DNA from: Opitutaceae bacterium
GTDB taxonomy: Bacteria > Verrucomicrobiota > Verrucomicrobiia > Opitutales > Opitutaceae
DNA: 57,004 bases
Assembly (NCBI GenBank): GCA_019455245.1
Contig: JACFMR010000015.1
Span: 42,568-99,571, forward strand
Direction of reading: 5' to 3'
Position 1 is the stretch's first letter. Every line of letters starts with the position of its first letter. Below, piece by piece: positions 26,387-35,036 of the stretch. The notes under the pieces are model-generated. The model was not told where the DNA came from, did not search any database, and worked only from the letters and a program-made list of their open reading frames with translations. Made by a program: the position numbers and the translations under genes.

Positions 26387-29300
26387 TGCGATCGTCTCTG
26401 GCGCGGCGCCGGGCGCCGGGTCGGTGGGAGGCGTGGGGTCAGCCCCGGTCGGTTCCGCCGCGGGCAAACCGCGTCGGCGCCACACGTAGAAAATCGCAGG
26501 ATAAACGAGCAACTCCATAAGCACGGAGGTGAACACGCCGCCCACCATGGGCGCGGCGATGCGTTTCATCACGTCGGCGCCCGTGCCGGTGCTCCAGAGG
26601 ATGGGGACGAGGGCGATGAAGGTGGTGGCGGCCGTCATGATCTTCGGGCGCACCCGGCGTACGGCCCCGTGGTAGATGGCCTCGATCAGGTCGGCGGTGT
26701 GGCGCATGCGACCCTCGCGTTTCGCGTCGTCGTGCGCGAGGTCGAGGTAGAGCAGCATCACCATGCCGGTCTCCGCATCGAGGCCGGCGAGCGCAATCAG
26801 GCCGACCCACACCGCCACACTCATGTTGTAGTCGAGCAGGTGCAGCATCCAGAACGCGCCCACGAGCGAGAACGGTACCGCGAGGAACACGATCGCCGTC
26901 TTCACGAACGACCTTGTGCTGAGGTAGATCAACAGCGCCACGATCAGGAGGGTGACGGGCACGATGATGAGCAACCGTTCGTTCGCGCGTTCGAGATATT
27001 CGAACTGGCCGCTCCAGGCGATGGTGTAGCCGGCTGGCAGCCGGAGTTCGCCCGAGGCGAGCGCCCCGGTGACCGCGGCCTTGGCTTGGCGCACAAAGGT
27101 GCCGAGGTCCACGCCCTGCACGTCCACGTAGATCCACGCGTTGGGCACGCCGCCCTCGCTCTTGATGCCCATCGGCGCGGCGACGACGCGGACGTTTGCC
27201 AGCTGCGAGAGGGGAACCTGGGTGAGGGGGGTGGCGCGGGCTTCGGTCCCGCCCATCGGCGCGGGTTGGGCACCGGCGGCGTTCATCCCGCCGGCGGCTG
27301 GCACCGGCACGAAGATCTCGCCGAGCGACTCGAGGCTTTCGCGGTAGTCGCGCGCGTAGCGCAGAATCACGCCATAGCGCTCGAGGCCCTCGACGGTGGT
27401 CGTGAGCGGCATGCCGCCCAGTGCGACTTCCAGCACGTCCTGCACGTCCCCCGTGGTGAGGCCATGACGGGCGATCGCGTCGCGATCGAGGTCGAACTCG
27501 ACGTAGTTGCCGCCCATCACGCGCTCGGCGATCACGCTCGAGGCGCCCGGCACGCGTTGGATGATGGCCTCGATCTCGCCCCCGATGCGCTCGAGCTCCC
27601 GCAGGTCGGAGCCGCCGACCTTGATGCCGACGGGGGTCTTGATGCCGGTGGCAAGCATGTCGATGCGCGTGCGGATCGGCATCGTCCATGCGTTGGTGAG
27701 CCCGGGAATCTGCACGGCCTGGTTGAGCGCGGTGATGAGCTCGTCCACCGTGCGTCGCCGGTGCGCGACAACATGGCCCTCCGCGTCGAGGATGTCGACC
27801 GCGGGCCACTCGTGCTCGGGTTGCAACATGATTGTCGTCTCGATCATGTCCATGGGCGCGGGGTCGGTCGCGGTCTCGGCCCGGCCGACCTTGCCAAAGA
27901 CGTGGCGCACCTCGGGAAACGATTTGATGATCTGGTCGGTCTGCTGGAGGATCTCCTTCGCCTTCGTGGGCGAGATGCCAGGGAAGGTCGTCGGCATGTA
28001 GAGCAGGTCGCCCTCGTAGAGGGGCGGCATGAATTCCGAGCCGATGTTCTGGTAAGGGAAGGCGGGATTCATCCATGCGGCGGCCCGTTTCAGGGCTCCC
28101 TCCGGCAGCGGTTGCACTACCCAGGCGTTCCAGGGAAAGAACACCCAGCCCACGACGAGGGCGGCGCTCGCGATGACGGCCCGGTGGTAGCGGGTCACGA
28201 AGCCGATGCACGGCCCGTAAAGCCAGATCATGAAGCGGTTGATCGGGTTGCGATCCTGAGACTTGGTTTTACCGCGGATGAACAGGCTCATCAGGACGGG
28301 AGCGAGCGTGATCGCCAGCAGCGCCGCCGCGGCCATCGAGTAGGTTTTGGTGAACGCGAGCGGTTTGAACATGCGGCCGCCCTGCTCCTCCAGCGCGAAC
28401 ACCGGCAGGAACGACACCGTGACGATCAGCAGCGCGAAAAAGATCGTCGGCCCGACCTCGTACGCCGTGTCCCGGATCCGTTCGAGCCGGGTGCGTGAGC
28501 CGTCGTCGTGCTCGAGGTGTTTGTGCGCGTTTTCGACGAGGATGATCACGCCGTCCACCAGTACGCCGATCGCGATGGCGATGCCGCCGAGCGACATGAT
28601 GTTCAGGCTGATCCCCTGCAGGTGCATGATCACCAAAGCCGCCAGCACTGCGATCGGCAGGATGATGATGGGGATCAGCGCCGACCGGAAATGCATCAGG
28701 AAAACGATGAGCACCAGGGCCACCACGATGCTCTCCTCGATCAGCGTGTTGGTGAGCGTGCGGACGGAGCGGTCAATCAACGCGGTGCGGTCGTAGGTGA
28801 TGGTGTAATTGACGCCTTCCGGCAGGCTCTGCATGGCCTCGTCGAGCCGCGCTTTCACGCCGGCGATGACCTTCCGGGTGTCGACGCCATACCGCACCAC
28901 CACGATGCCGCCCACGGTCTCGCCCTCGCCATCGAGTTCGGCGATGCCGCGGCGCATGTCGGGCCCGACCTGCACGTCGGCCACCTCGCCGAGCAGAATC
29001 GGCGTGCCGCCGGGGCCGCGCCCGACGGCGATCCGGCGCAGATCATCGAGCCCGTTCACATAGCCGCGTACCCGCAGGATGAACTCCTTCTCGGCCAGTT
29101 CCATCGACCGGCCGCCGACCTCGGCATTGCTGCGCTCGATCGCCATCGCGATGTCTGAGATCGAGAGGTTGTAGCCGAGCAGGCGCACCGGATCGACGGC
29201 GATCTGGTATTGCTTCACGTAGCCGCCGACAGAGGCGACCTCGGCCACGCCGTCGACGCTCGTGAGCTGGTAGCGCAGAAACCAATCCTGCATCGAGCGC

Positions 29301-29761
29301 AGCTCGGCAAGGTCGTGGTCGGGCGAGTTGATGGCATACATGAACGCCCATCCCACGCCCGTCGCGTCGGGGCCGAGCCGTGGCGTCACGTCCTTCGGCA
29401 GTTCGCCCTGCAGGCCGCTGAGGTATTCAAGCACCCGGCTGCGCGCCCAGTAGGGATCGGTGCCGTCGTCGAAGATCACATAGACGAACGAGAATCCGTA
29501 GAACGAGTAACCGCGCACAGCCTTCGCGGCCGGCACGGAGAGCATCTTCGTCGTGAGCGGGTAGGTCACCTGGTCCTGCACAATCTGCGGGGCCTGGCCG
29601 GGCCACTCGGTGTAGATGATGACCTGCGTGTCGGAGAGGTCGGGGATCGCGTCGAGCGGGATCCTCTTAAGCGAGTAGATTGCGCCGAAGACCAACGCCA
29701 CCGTGAGTGCAACCACGAGGAAGCGGTTCTTGAGCGAGAAATCAATGAGGGCCTTGAGCAT
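26384..29761 (-). CDS. cusA: CusA-type RND heavy-metal efflux permease
   Basis: 1,125 residues, slightly longer than E. coli CusA because of C-terminal Pro/Ala/Thr-rich residues and a Gly/Ala/Met-rich loop (AAGGMNAAGAQPAPMGG) in the second periplasmic domain. TM4 carries GVLVDGVIILVENAHKHLE, like the CusA proton relay. The opening LKALIDFSLKNRFLVV and LDAIPDLSDTQVII are typical of the Cu+/Ag+ branch. With the CusB- and CusC-like proteins encoded just upstream it should expel monovalent copper or silver to the outside. Methionines in the periplasmic parts fit a thioether pathway, but I did not map the three-Met site residue by residue. Confidence 0.95.
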   Translation of the reverse strand: MLKALIDFSLKNRFLVVALTVALVFGAIYSLKRIPLDAIPDLSDTQVIIYTEWPGQAPQIVQDQVTYPLTTKMLSVPAAKAVRGYSFYGFSFVYVIFDDGTDPYWARSRVLEYLSGLQGELPKDVTPRLGPDATGVGWAFMYAINSPDHDLAELRSMQDWFLRYQLTSVDGVAEVASVGGYVKQYQIAVDPVRLLGYNLSISDIAMAIERSNAEVGGRSMELAEKEFILRVRGYVNGLDDLRRIAVGRGPGGTPILLGEVADVQVGPDMRRGIAELDGEGETVGGIVVVRYGVDTRKVIAGVKARLDEAMQSLPEGVNYTITYDRTALIDRSVRTLTNTLIEESIVVALVLIVFLMHFRSALIPIIILPIAVLAALVIMHLQGISLNIMSLGGIAIAIGVLVDGVIILVENAHKHLEHDDGSRTRLERIRDTAYEVGPTIFFALLIVTVSFLPVFALEEQGGRMFKPLAFTKTYSMAAAALLAITLAPVLMSLFIRGKTKSQDRNPINRFMIWLYGPCIGFVTRYHRAVIASAALVVGWVFFPWNAWVVQPLPEGALKRAAAWMNPAFPYQNIGSEFMPPLYEGDLLYMPTTFPGISPTKAKEILQQTDQIIKSFPEVRHVFGKVGRAETATDPAPMDMIETTIMLQPEHEWPAVDILDAEGHVVAHRRRTVDELITALNQAVQIPGLTNAWTMPIRTRIDMLATGIKTPVGIKVGGSDLRELERIGGEIEAIIQRVPGASSVIAERVMGGNYVEFDLDRDAIARHGLTTGDVQDVLEVALGGMPLTTTVEGLERYGVILRYARDYRESLESLGEIFVPVPAAGGMNAAGAQPAPMGGTEARATPLTQVPLSQLANVRVVAAPMGIKSEGGVPNAWIYVDVQGVDLGTFVRQAKAAVTGALASGELRLPAGYTIAWSGQFEYLERANERLLIIVPVTLLIVALLIYLSTRSFVKTAIVFLAVPFSLVGAFWMLHLLDYNMSVAVWVGLIALAGLDAETGMVMLLYLDLAHDDAKREGRMRHTADLIEAIYHGAVRRVRPKIMTAATTFIALVPILWSTGTGADVMKRIAAPMVGGVFTSVLMELLVYPAIFYVWRRRGLPAAEPTGADPTPPTDPAPGAAPETIA

Positions 29762-29773
29762 GGCGGGCTGGGT

Positions 29774-31468
29774 TTAGTGGCGGTGGCCGACCGGCGCCGG
29801 GGTGCTTCCGCCGGCCGGGACAACGTCGAGTTCCTCGCCGCACGTGAGCATGCCGGAGCCGAAGAAGGGATTTCTGATTTCGGCGTCGCGCTGCAGCCAG
29901 CGGCCCGTGCCGACCTCGGGCGCCATCGGGCACTCGAACAGGTGCAACCCCTCGCGGTGGTGAATGTGGTTGGCGCGCGCCAGATCGGCGACCGCGGTGC
30001 TGAACGGTGCAAACGCGTTCTGCGCGGACTCCAGGTCGGCGGGATCCGTCGGGCCGTCCTTGAGCGCCGCGAAGGTGCCGTCGCGCGAGCGCGGGTCGGC
30101 GTCCAGATGCGCCTTCAGCACCTCGCGCAGCGCGGGGAGCTGGCGCCTGTAGCCGGCGAGATCGTCCGCCGCGAGCACTGCGGCCGCATCGGCGAGCCGG
30201 AGCGAGAGCGCCGTGAGCGTGCCGAGCGCCTCGCCGGAGACCTCGTGGACCGGCGTCGCACCCGCGTCGCCGGCGGGCGCACCTGCCGTGGCCACACGCA
30301 CCATCTTCTGGATGGCCTCGCGGAGCTGACTCTCGGAATCGAGCATGAACTGGCCGGAGGTGACGATGCGGTCTCCCACGTCGAGCCCGTCGAGCACCTC
30401 GTAACTGCCCTCCTTGCTGCGCGCGCCGAGTTTCACCTCGCGCGCGCCGAACGTGCCGTCGGGATTCGCAATGAACACGGTGTTGCGCTCGCCGCTTCGC
30501 AGCACCGCGATGTCGGGCACAAGCACGGCGGAGTCGGCGAGCCGCGCGGGGATTCTCACGTCGACGAACATCCCGGGCCTGAGCGCACCGTCGGGATTCG
30601 GCAGCACGAGCCGCGCTGTCGCCGACCGCGTGGTCTCCTCGACGCGGGGCAGGAGAAGGCTGATCTGGGCCTGGATCTCGGTTGCTGGGCCGAACGTGGT
30701 GCGGACCGTCGCGGGCATTCCCTCGCGGATGAACGCCAGGTCGCTCTCGTAGACCTGCGCGTGCACCCAGACGGTCGACAGATCGGCGATGCGGTAGATG
30801 CGCTCGCCCGCACGCATCATCTGGCCGGCGATGGCCATCTTTTCGATCACGACGCCGTCGGCCGGCGCAAGGTAGGTGAACGTGCGGCGCGGCTCGCCCG
30901 TGCGGGCGATCTCCTCGATGAACGCGTCCGGGATGTCGAACAACCGAAGCCGTGCGAGCGCCGCGCGGCCCAGCGGGCCGTCCTTGCCGCCTCCGGTGCC
31001 CAGCGCCACGAGGTAGTTGAGCTGCGCGTTGTAGAGATCGGGCGAGTAGATTTCGAAGAGCGGGTCGCCGGCCTTCACGGTGGTCCACGTGGCGTCGACG
31101 TGGAGCCGCTCGATCCAGCCCTCGTATTTGGTTGTCACGTCGCGCAAGCCGCGCTCGTCGTAGTCGACGGCGCCGACCGCGCGGATCTCGCGCTCGACCG
31201 GGCCGCGCGTCACGATGCCGGTCTTCAGGTTCATGCGCTGCACGGTCGCGGTGTCGACGTGGATCACGCCCGCAGCGGTGCCGGCGGCGTTGTCGCGGAT
31301 GGGCGTGAGCGCCATGCCGCAGATCGGGCAGCTGCCCGGCTCGGTCTTGATGACCTGCGGATGCATGCCGCATGTCCAGAGCTGCTCGCTTGCTGCGAAC
31401 GCCGCCCCGGCGATCAGGACGACAATCGCTGCGGTGAGCACACGGAAGAGATTGAAATTCGTTTTCAT
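29774..31468 (-). CDS. cusB: CusB-type adaptor with heavy-metal-binding and DUF3347 domains
   Basis: 564 residues. After a signal peptide (1-25) there is a heavy-metal-binding (HMBD/YHS-like) module, LWTCGMHPQV and CPICGMALTP (C33, H36, C47, C50), then the membrane-fusion core (about 70-395), and a C-terminal DUF3347 domain (about 410-545) ending in ECPMAPEV and NPFFGSGMLTCG. The extra C-terminal domain is also present as a separate protein nearby. The adaptor links pump and outer-membrane duct and, by analogy with CusB, receives copper in the periplasm. It lies 12 bases upstream of cusA. Confidence 0.93.
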   Translation of the reverse strand: MKTNFNLFRVLTAAIVVLIAGAAFAASEQLWTCGMHPQVIKTEPGSCPICGMALTPIRDNAAGTAAGVIHVDTATVQRMNLKTGIVTRGPVEREIRAVGAVDYDERGLRDVTTKYEGWIERLHVDATWTTVKAGDPLFEIYSPDLYNAQLNYLVALGTGGGKDGPLGRAALARLRLFDIPDAFIEEIARTGEPRRTFTYLAPADGVVIEKMAIAGQMMRAGERIYRIADLSTVWVHAQVYESDLAFIREGMPATVRTTFGPATEIQAQISLLLPRVEETTRSATARLVLPNPDGALRPGMFVDVRIPARLADSAVLVPDIAVLRSGERNTVFIANPDGTFGAREVKLGARSKEGSYEVLDGLDVGDRIVTSGQFMLDSESQLREAIQKMVRVATAGAPAGDAGATPVHEVSGEALGTLTALSLRLADAAAVLAADDLAGYRRQLPALREVLKAHLDADPRSRDGTFAALKDGPTDPADLESAQNAFAPFSTAVADLARANHIHHREGLHLFECPMAPEVGTGRWLQRDAEIRNPFFGSGMLTCGEELDVVPAGGSTPAPVGHRH

Positions 31469-31486
31469 GCTTTGCGCGGGAAGAGT

Positions 31487-32863
31487 TCAGGAGCCGTGCG
31501 CGTCGCCGTCGGCGGGCGCAGAAAGATCGGACGGCGCGATGTCCGCCGTCATCAGGAGCAGGTCGGTGGCGGCGTTCTCGCGCTCGCGCAGCGCGTCGAG
31601 GCGATCCAGACGCATGAGCGTGGCCATGTGCCGCGCCTCGGTGATCATGCCGGGCCCGCCTGCGCCGGTCTGGTATCCGGCCTCGGCGGTGGCAGACATG
31701 CGGTCGAGGTTCGGCAGCGCGGTGCCGTCGATGTAGGCGAGCATCCGTTCGGCCTCGCGCACCATGTAGAGCATGCGCGCGAGTTCGGCGGCCATGGTGA
31801 GCTGCTCCGCCGTCACGCGCGCCTCGGCGGCGTCGCGCCGCGCCTCGGCCGCGGCGATGGTCTCCGCGATCTTTTCGCGCCAGACCGGAAGGGAGAGGGA
31901 GGCGGAAGGGCGGAACATCAACGGGCTCGCCTTCAGGTCGGACATGAGGCCGACCGAGAAATCCGGGGTGCGGGTCTTGCGCGCCACCTCCACGCCGGCG
32001 ACGGCCATCTCGACCATCGCGCGCATCCGCGCGAGCTCCGGGTTGGCGGCGAGCGTCCGGCGCCAGAGTTCGTCCTCGGAAGGTAGCGGCGTGAGCGCCA
32101 ATACGGCGCGCGGCCAGGCGGGATCGGGATCGGAAGGCAGCAGGCCGAGCGCGGCCTTGAACCGGGAGCGCGCGGCCGCGATGCGATCCTCGATCGCGAG
32201 GTGATGCGAGTGATGCTCGGCGATCTGGTTTTGCAGGCGCACCTGCGGTTCGAGCGAGGCCATCATGCCGACGGTGGCGAATCGCGCGTTGTCCAGAGCG
32301 AGGGCCTCCTCGAGGTCGCCGATCGCGGCCTCGTAAAGTTCGCCCGCCTCGCGCGCGTATGCGAGTTCGATCCAGGCGCGCCGGACTTCGGCGGCCGTGC
32401 GGAGCACCGCAGCATCGAAGGCGCGCCGCGCCACCTCGCTGCCGGCGGTGAGTTCGGCTGCCATCGCGCTTCGCTTGCCCGCGGACATGAAGTCGAACAT
32501 CAGGCCCGGCATGAACGCCATGAGCGTGTCCGTGATGTCCGCTTCGAAGGTGAGCTGCGGATCGGGCAACGCGCGCGCGGGCGCGATGTCGGAGATCGAG
32601 GCGTGCCAGTCGTGGTAGGCCGCCTTTACGGCAGGGTGATTTAGGAGCGCGAACCGGATGAAATCGGCCGGTGGTGAGTCCGGGTTGAGTTCAGGCAGCA
32701 CGGCGGACGGTTCGCCGAGCCCCAGTTGCGCACCCGCCCGGATGTTCGTCTCGCGGGCCTGGCGTTCAGCCGGGAGGGGCGTGCCGGCGCAACCGGCCAG
32801 CAGCGTCGCGGCGATCAATGGAGCCATGAGGAGAAATCGGGAACGGTGAAGCGCGGGAGGCAT
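31487..32863 (-). CDS. cusC: CusC-type outer-membrane efflux lipoprotein
   Basis: 458 residues. A lipoprotein signal ends in the lipobox LLAGC (Cys25), and two OEP/TolC repeats rich in long Ala/Arg/Glu helices follow. It is the outer-membrane duct of the tripartite pump encoded next on the strand; the stop lies 18 bases before the adaptor start. It differs from the czcC product, which has an ordinary signal peptide. A second ATG (MAPLIAATLLAGC, at 32827) is possible and would keep the lipobox. Confidence 0.9.
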   Translation of the reverse strand: MPPALHRSRFLLMAPLIAATLLAGCAGTPLPAERQARETNIRAGAQLGLGEPSAVLPELNPDSPPADFIRFALLNHPAVKAAYHDWHASISDIAPARALPDPQLTFEADITDTLMAFMPGLMFDFMSAGKRSAMAAELTAGSEVARRAFDAAVLRTAAEVRRAWIELAYAREAGELYEAAIGDLEEALALDNARFATVGMMASLEPQVRLQNQIAEHHSHHLAIEDRIAAARSRFKAALGLLPSDPDPAWPRAVLALTPLPSEDELWRRTLAANPELARMRAMVEMAVAGVEVARKTRTPDFSVGLMSDLKASPLMFRPSASLSLPVWREKIAETIAAAEARRDAAEARVTAEQLTMAAELARMLYMVREAERMLAYIDGTALPNLDRMSATAEAGYQTGAGGPGMITEARHMATLMRLDRLDALRERENAATDLLLMTADIAPSDLSAPADGDAHGS

Positions 32864-32949
32864 GGGTGGGGCTGTTCGCCAAGACCGGTCATCCTAAGGC
32901 GGCCGGCTCAGAGCTGCGAGTCAGTTTTCTTTCGACGAGGGGCGGTTAA

Positions 32950-33318
32950 TCACTCACTGACCCTGGCGATGAACATGCACTCCTTGCCTTCCTGGTTCAC
33001 GTAACGGATTTCCGATATCGATCTGCCCTTGCTGGGTGGACCCAGACGAACGATGCGGTATGACTGTTTACAAGCCGGGCACTCGATCATGTCGCCCACC
33101 TTGCAGAGTTGCATGATGGCGTCCTTCGAATCGAGGGTCGCCACCGTCACGGAGTCGCATTCCTTGCAGACATAAGCGATTTTCTCGCCGGGGTTGATCC
33201 GGGCGAATTCTTCCGCGGTGCGGACCGGGGGCCAGCTTTTGCTTGCCGGTGCGCCAGAGACTGCGAGAGCAGTGCCGCTGAGCAGGCCGGCGACGAGGAG
33301 AAGTTGGGTGATTTTCAT
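32950..33318 (-). CDS. Exported small protein with two CxxC pairs
   Basis: 122 residues from the ATG at 33318; signal peptide 1-22. The mature part contains YVCKECDSVTV and ECPACKQSY, two CxxC pairs in a zinc-ribbon-like arrangement, followed by a basic beta-rich tail (EIRYVNQEGKECMFIARV). It is divergent from the CnrYXH-like operon and lies 87 bases upstream of cusC on the same strand, so it probably belongs to the same metal response. Possible periplasmic metal binder or redox protein; no family recognised. A start 9 codons upstream is possible but would delay the signal peptide. Confidence 0.68.
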   Translation of the reverse strand: MKITQLLLVAGLLSGTALAVSGAPASKSWPPVRTAEEFARINPGEKIAYVCKECDSVTVATLDSKDAIMQLCKVGDMIECPACKQSYRIVRLGPPSKGRSISEIRYVNQEGKECMFIARVSE

Positions 33319-33385
33319 GGGTTGTGGCCTCGGGTTGGGTTGCAAGTAAGTTGATGGGTTCGCTTCTTATTAACCCGCGGGCCGC

Positions 33386-33415
33386 AAAATCCCTCGAAAT
33401 ATTTCGCGGGATTTT
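33386..33415. promoter_or_regulatory. 30-bp near-perfect palindrome in divergent promoter region
   Basis: The sequence aaaatccctcgaaat and its reverse complement meet at 33400/33401 with one mismatch in 15 pairs. It lies 39-68 bases upstream of the CnrY-like start and 68-97 bases upstream of the exported CxxC protein gene. A TATAGT-like element is at 33429-33434. Position and symmetry suggest an operator for a dimeric regulator or a promoter control site for both transcripts. Confidence 0.6.
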
Positions 33416-33453
33416 TGTCCGCCGGGTTTATAGTGCATTAACCCAACCTTGTC

Positions 33454-33762
33454 ATGAACCGCTCCGAATCTCCCTCGCCCTCGTCCGAACTGCTCAACGC
33501 CTGGCGTGTGACGCCGGAGCGCGATCCGGAATTCCGCAGCCGGGTCTGGCGGCGTATCGCCGCACGGCAGGGCGAATCCGACTGGCCGGCTTATCTGCGC
33601 GCGCATGCGCTGCCCGCGACCGGCCTGCTGGCTGTGGCGTTGGTGGCCGGGGCGTGGGCCGGTCACGAACAGGCGCGCGACCGGGCCGAGGCCCGGCGCG
33701 ACGCGATGGTCACCGCCTACGTGCAGTCGCTCGATGCGCGGGTGATGGCGGACCACCGATGA
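33454..33762 (+). CDS. CnrY-like membrane anti-sigma candidate
   Basis: 102 residues. A 50-residue charged cytoplasmic N-terminus (MNRSESPSPSSELLNAWRVT onward), one transmembrane helix at about 53-70 (LPATGLLAVALVAGAWAG) and a short periplasmic helix. This is the layout of CnrY, the membrane anti-sigma factor that holds the sigma factor CnrH through its N-terminus. Its last codons overlap the start of the next gene (ATGA), and a sigma factor is encoded two genes on, supporting a Y-X-H order. Sequence similarity to CnrY itself is weak, as is usual for this fast-changing family. Confidence 0.7.
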   Translation: MNRSESPSPSSELLNAWRVTPERDPEFRSRVWRRIAARQGESDWPAYLRAHALPATGLLAVALVAGAWAGHEQARDRAEARRDAMVTAYVQSLDARVMADHR

Positions 33763-34190
33763 AAAACCGGCTGCTCACCGGGCTGTTGATCCTCGCCGCC
33801 TGCGCGGTGGCTTACGGCGTGTTTTACGTGGCCGGACGCGAACCGAAGGCGGTGCGTGAGGCGCTGGCCGCGCAGGACGCGATGCACTGGCTGCGCGTGG
33901 AGTTCAAACTCGACGACACGCAGTTTGCCGCGATCCAACGGTTGCACGACGACTATTACATCGAGTGCACGGATCACTGCGCCGCCATCATGGAAGCGCG
34001 GGAGCGGTCGGCACCGGCGGCGGAAGTCGCGCGGTTGGAGGAAATCTGCGAAAGCGCGATGACCGCGCATTTCCGGCGCGTGGCCGCGCTGATGGCGCCG
34101 GCGGAGGGCCGGCGTTATCTGGAGATTGTGTTGCCGCGCGTGGCCAACTACGCGCATCACGGAGCCCCCAGCGTGCAGGTGCACCCGTGA
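33759..34190 (+). CDS. CnrX-like periplasmic metal sensor
   Basis: 143 residues. N-terminal anchor helix (4-24), then an all-helical periplasmic domain. The segment MHWLRVEFKLDDTQFAAIQR resembles the opening of CnrX/ZraP-type metal sensors, and likely metal ligands follow: H43, H63, C70, H73, C74 (YIECTDHC), C97 and H104. In CnrX-type sensors, binding of Ni, Co or Cu changes the helical dimer and loosens the anti-sigma factor. Translation is coupled both ways, since its ATG overlaps the previous stop and its TGA overlaps the GTG of the sigma gene. The abundance of Cys rather than Met/His ligands would suit copper. Confidence 0.75.
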   Translation: MKNRLLTGLLILAACAVAYGVFYVAGREPKAVREALAAQDAMHWLRVEFKLDDTQFAAIQRLHDDYYIECTDHCAAIMEARERSAPAAEVARLEEICESAMTAHFRRVAALMAPAEGRRYLEIVLPRVANYAHHGAPSVQVHP

Positions 34191-34726
34191 GCGAGGACGG
34201 CGAACTCATGGCGCGGGTGCAGGCGGGCGACGAAGCCGCGCTGGCCGCGCTCATGACGCGTTGGGAACTGCCACTGAAGGGTTTGCTGCTGCGTTTTCTG
34301 TCCAACCACCACGACGCGTCCGACCTCGCGCAGGAGACCTTTGTGCGCGTGTGGTTGCAGCGCGACAAATTCCGCCCCGGGGCGGAATTCCGGCCGTGGT
34401 TGTTTGCGATCGCGGTCAATCTCGCGCGCAACCGGCTGCGCTGGTGGCGGCGGCGGCCGGAGGTGACGTTGGAGGCTTGGAGCGGCGAGGACGCGGCGGA
34501 GCACGGGGCCGACGCGACGGTGCGACGCGAACGTGCTGAAGCGGTGCGGGCGGCGGTCAGACAATTGCCGCGGGAGTTGCAGGAGGCCGTGGTGCTGGCG
34601 GAATACGAGCACCTGCCGCAGGCCGAGATCGCGGCCATCACCGGCAGCACGGTGAAGGCGGTGGAATCGCGGCTTTACCGCGCCCGGGCGGCGTTGCGGG
34701 TGAGCCTGGCGCGGTGGTTGGATTGA
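34187..34726 (+). CDS. ECF sigma factor, CnrH-like
   Basis: 179 residues starting with GTG at 34187, which overlaps the TGA of the sensor gene. Region 2 contains HDASDLAQETFVRVWLQRDK and FRPWLFAIAVNLARNRLRWW; region 4 contains LPQAEIAAITGSTVKAVESR. No extension or Cys-rich tail. The order membrane protein, periplasmic sensor, sigma factor is that of cnrYXH, where metal in the periplasm frees the sigma factor to transcribe efflux genes. The cus genes run divergently from the same intergenic region and are its obvious target, which is inferred. Confidence 0.88.
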   Translation: MSEDGELMARVQAGDEAALAALMTRWELPLKGLLLRFLSNHHDASDLAQETFVRVWLQRDKFRPGAEFRPWLFAIAVNLARNRLRWWRRRPEVTLEAWSGEDAAEHGADATVRRERAEAVRAAVRQLPRELQEAVVLAEYEHLPQAEIAAITGSTVKAVESRLYRARAALRVSLARWLD

Positions 34727-35036
34727 GCCGGATCACCTCCAATACTGTTCCGGTCGGACAATCGGGATTGGCGCTTCCAAGGATTTCGTAGCCGCACACA
34801 GGGGTGTGAAAAAAGCCATCCCGGCACGCGGGCGTGCCGGCTGCATCTGACACCTGTAGGCGGGACGCTCTCGTCCCGCAGGTGCTGACCGGCGCACCAC
34901 TTTTCACCGCCGCTAAAGCCGTAGGCGCAAGCGTGGTCCCGGGGAAGCCGCCACGTTTTCGGGCTGCATCCTCAAACGCGGCTACAATCCAACGTAAACT
35001 GCTCTAGTGCCCGGCCCGGAGCCTTGCCGGGACGGT
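34727..35036. repeat. 310-bp gap with palindromic repeats
   Basis: No gene is visible. A strong hairpin ccggcacgc-gg-gcgtgccgg is at 34821-34840. A repeat unit starting GTAGGCGGGA with a TCCCGC partner is at 34856-34879. These are bracketed by inverted gtgaaaa/ttttcac blocks near 34806 and 34901. The block near 34915-34935 (gccgtaggcgcaagcgtgg) recurs at 17421-17440. The region lies between convergent genes. Confidence 0.6.
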
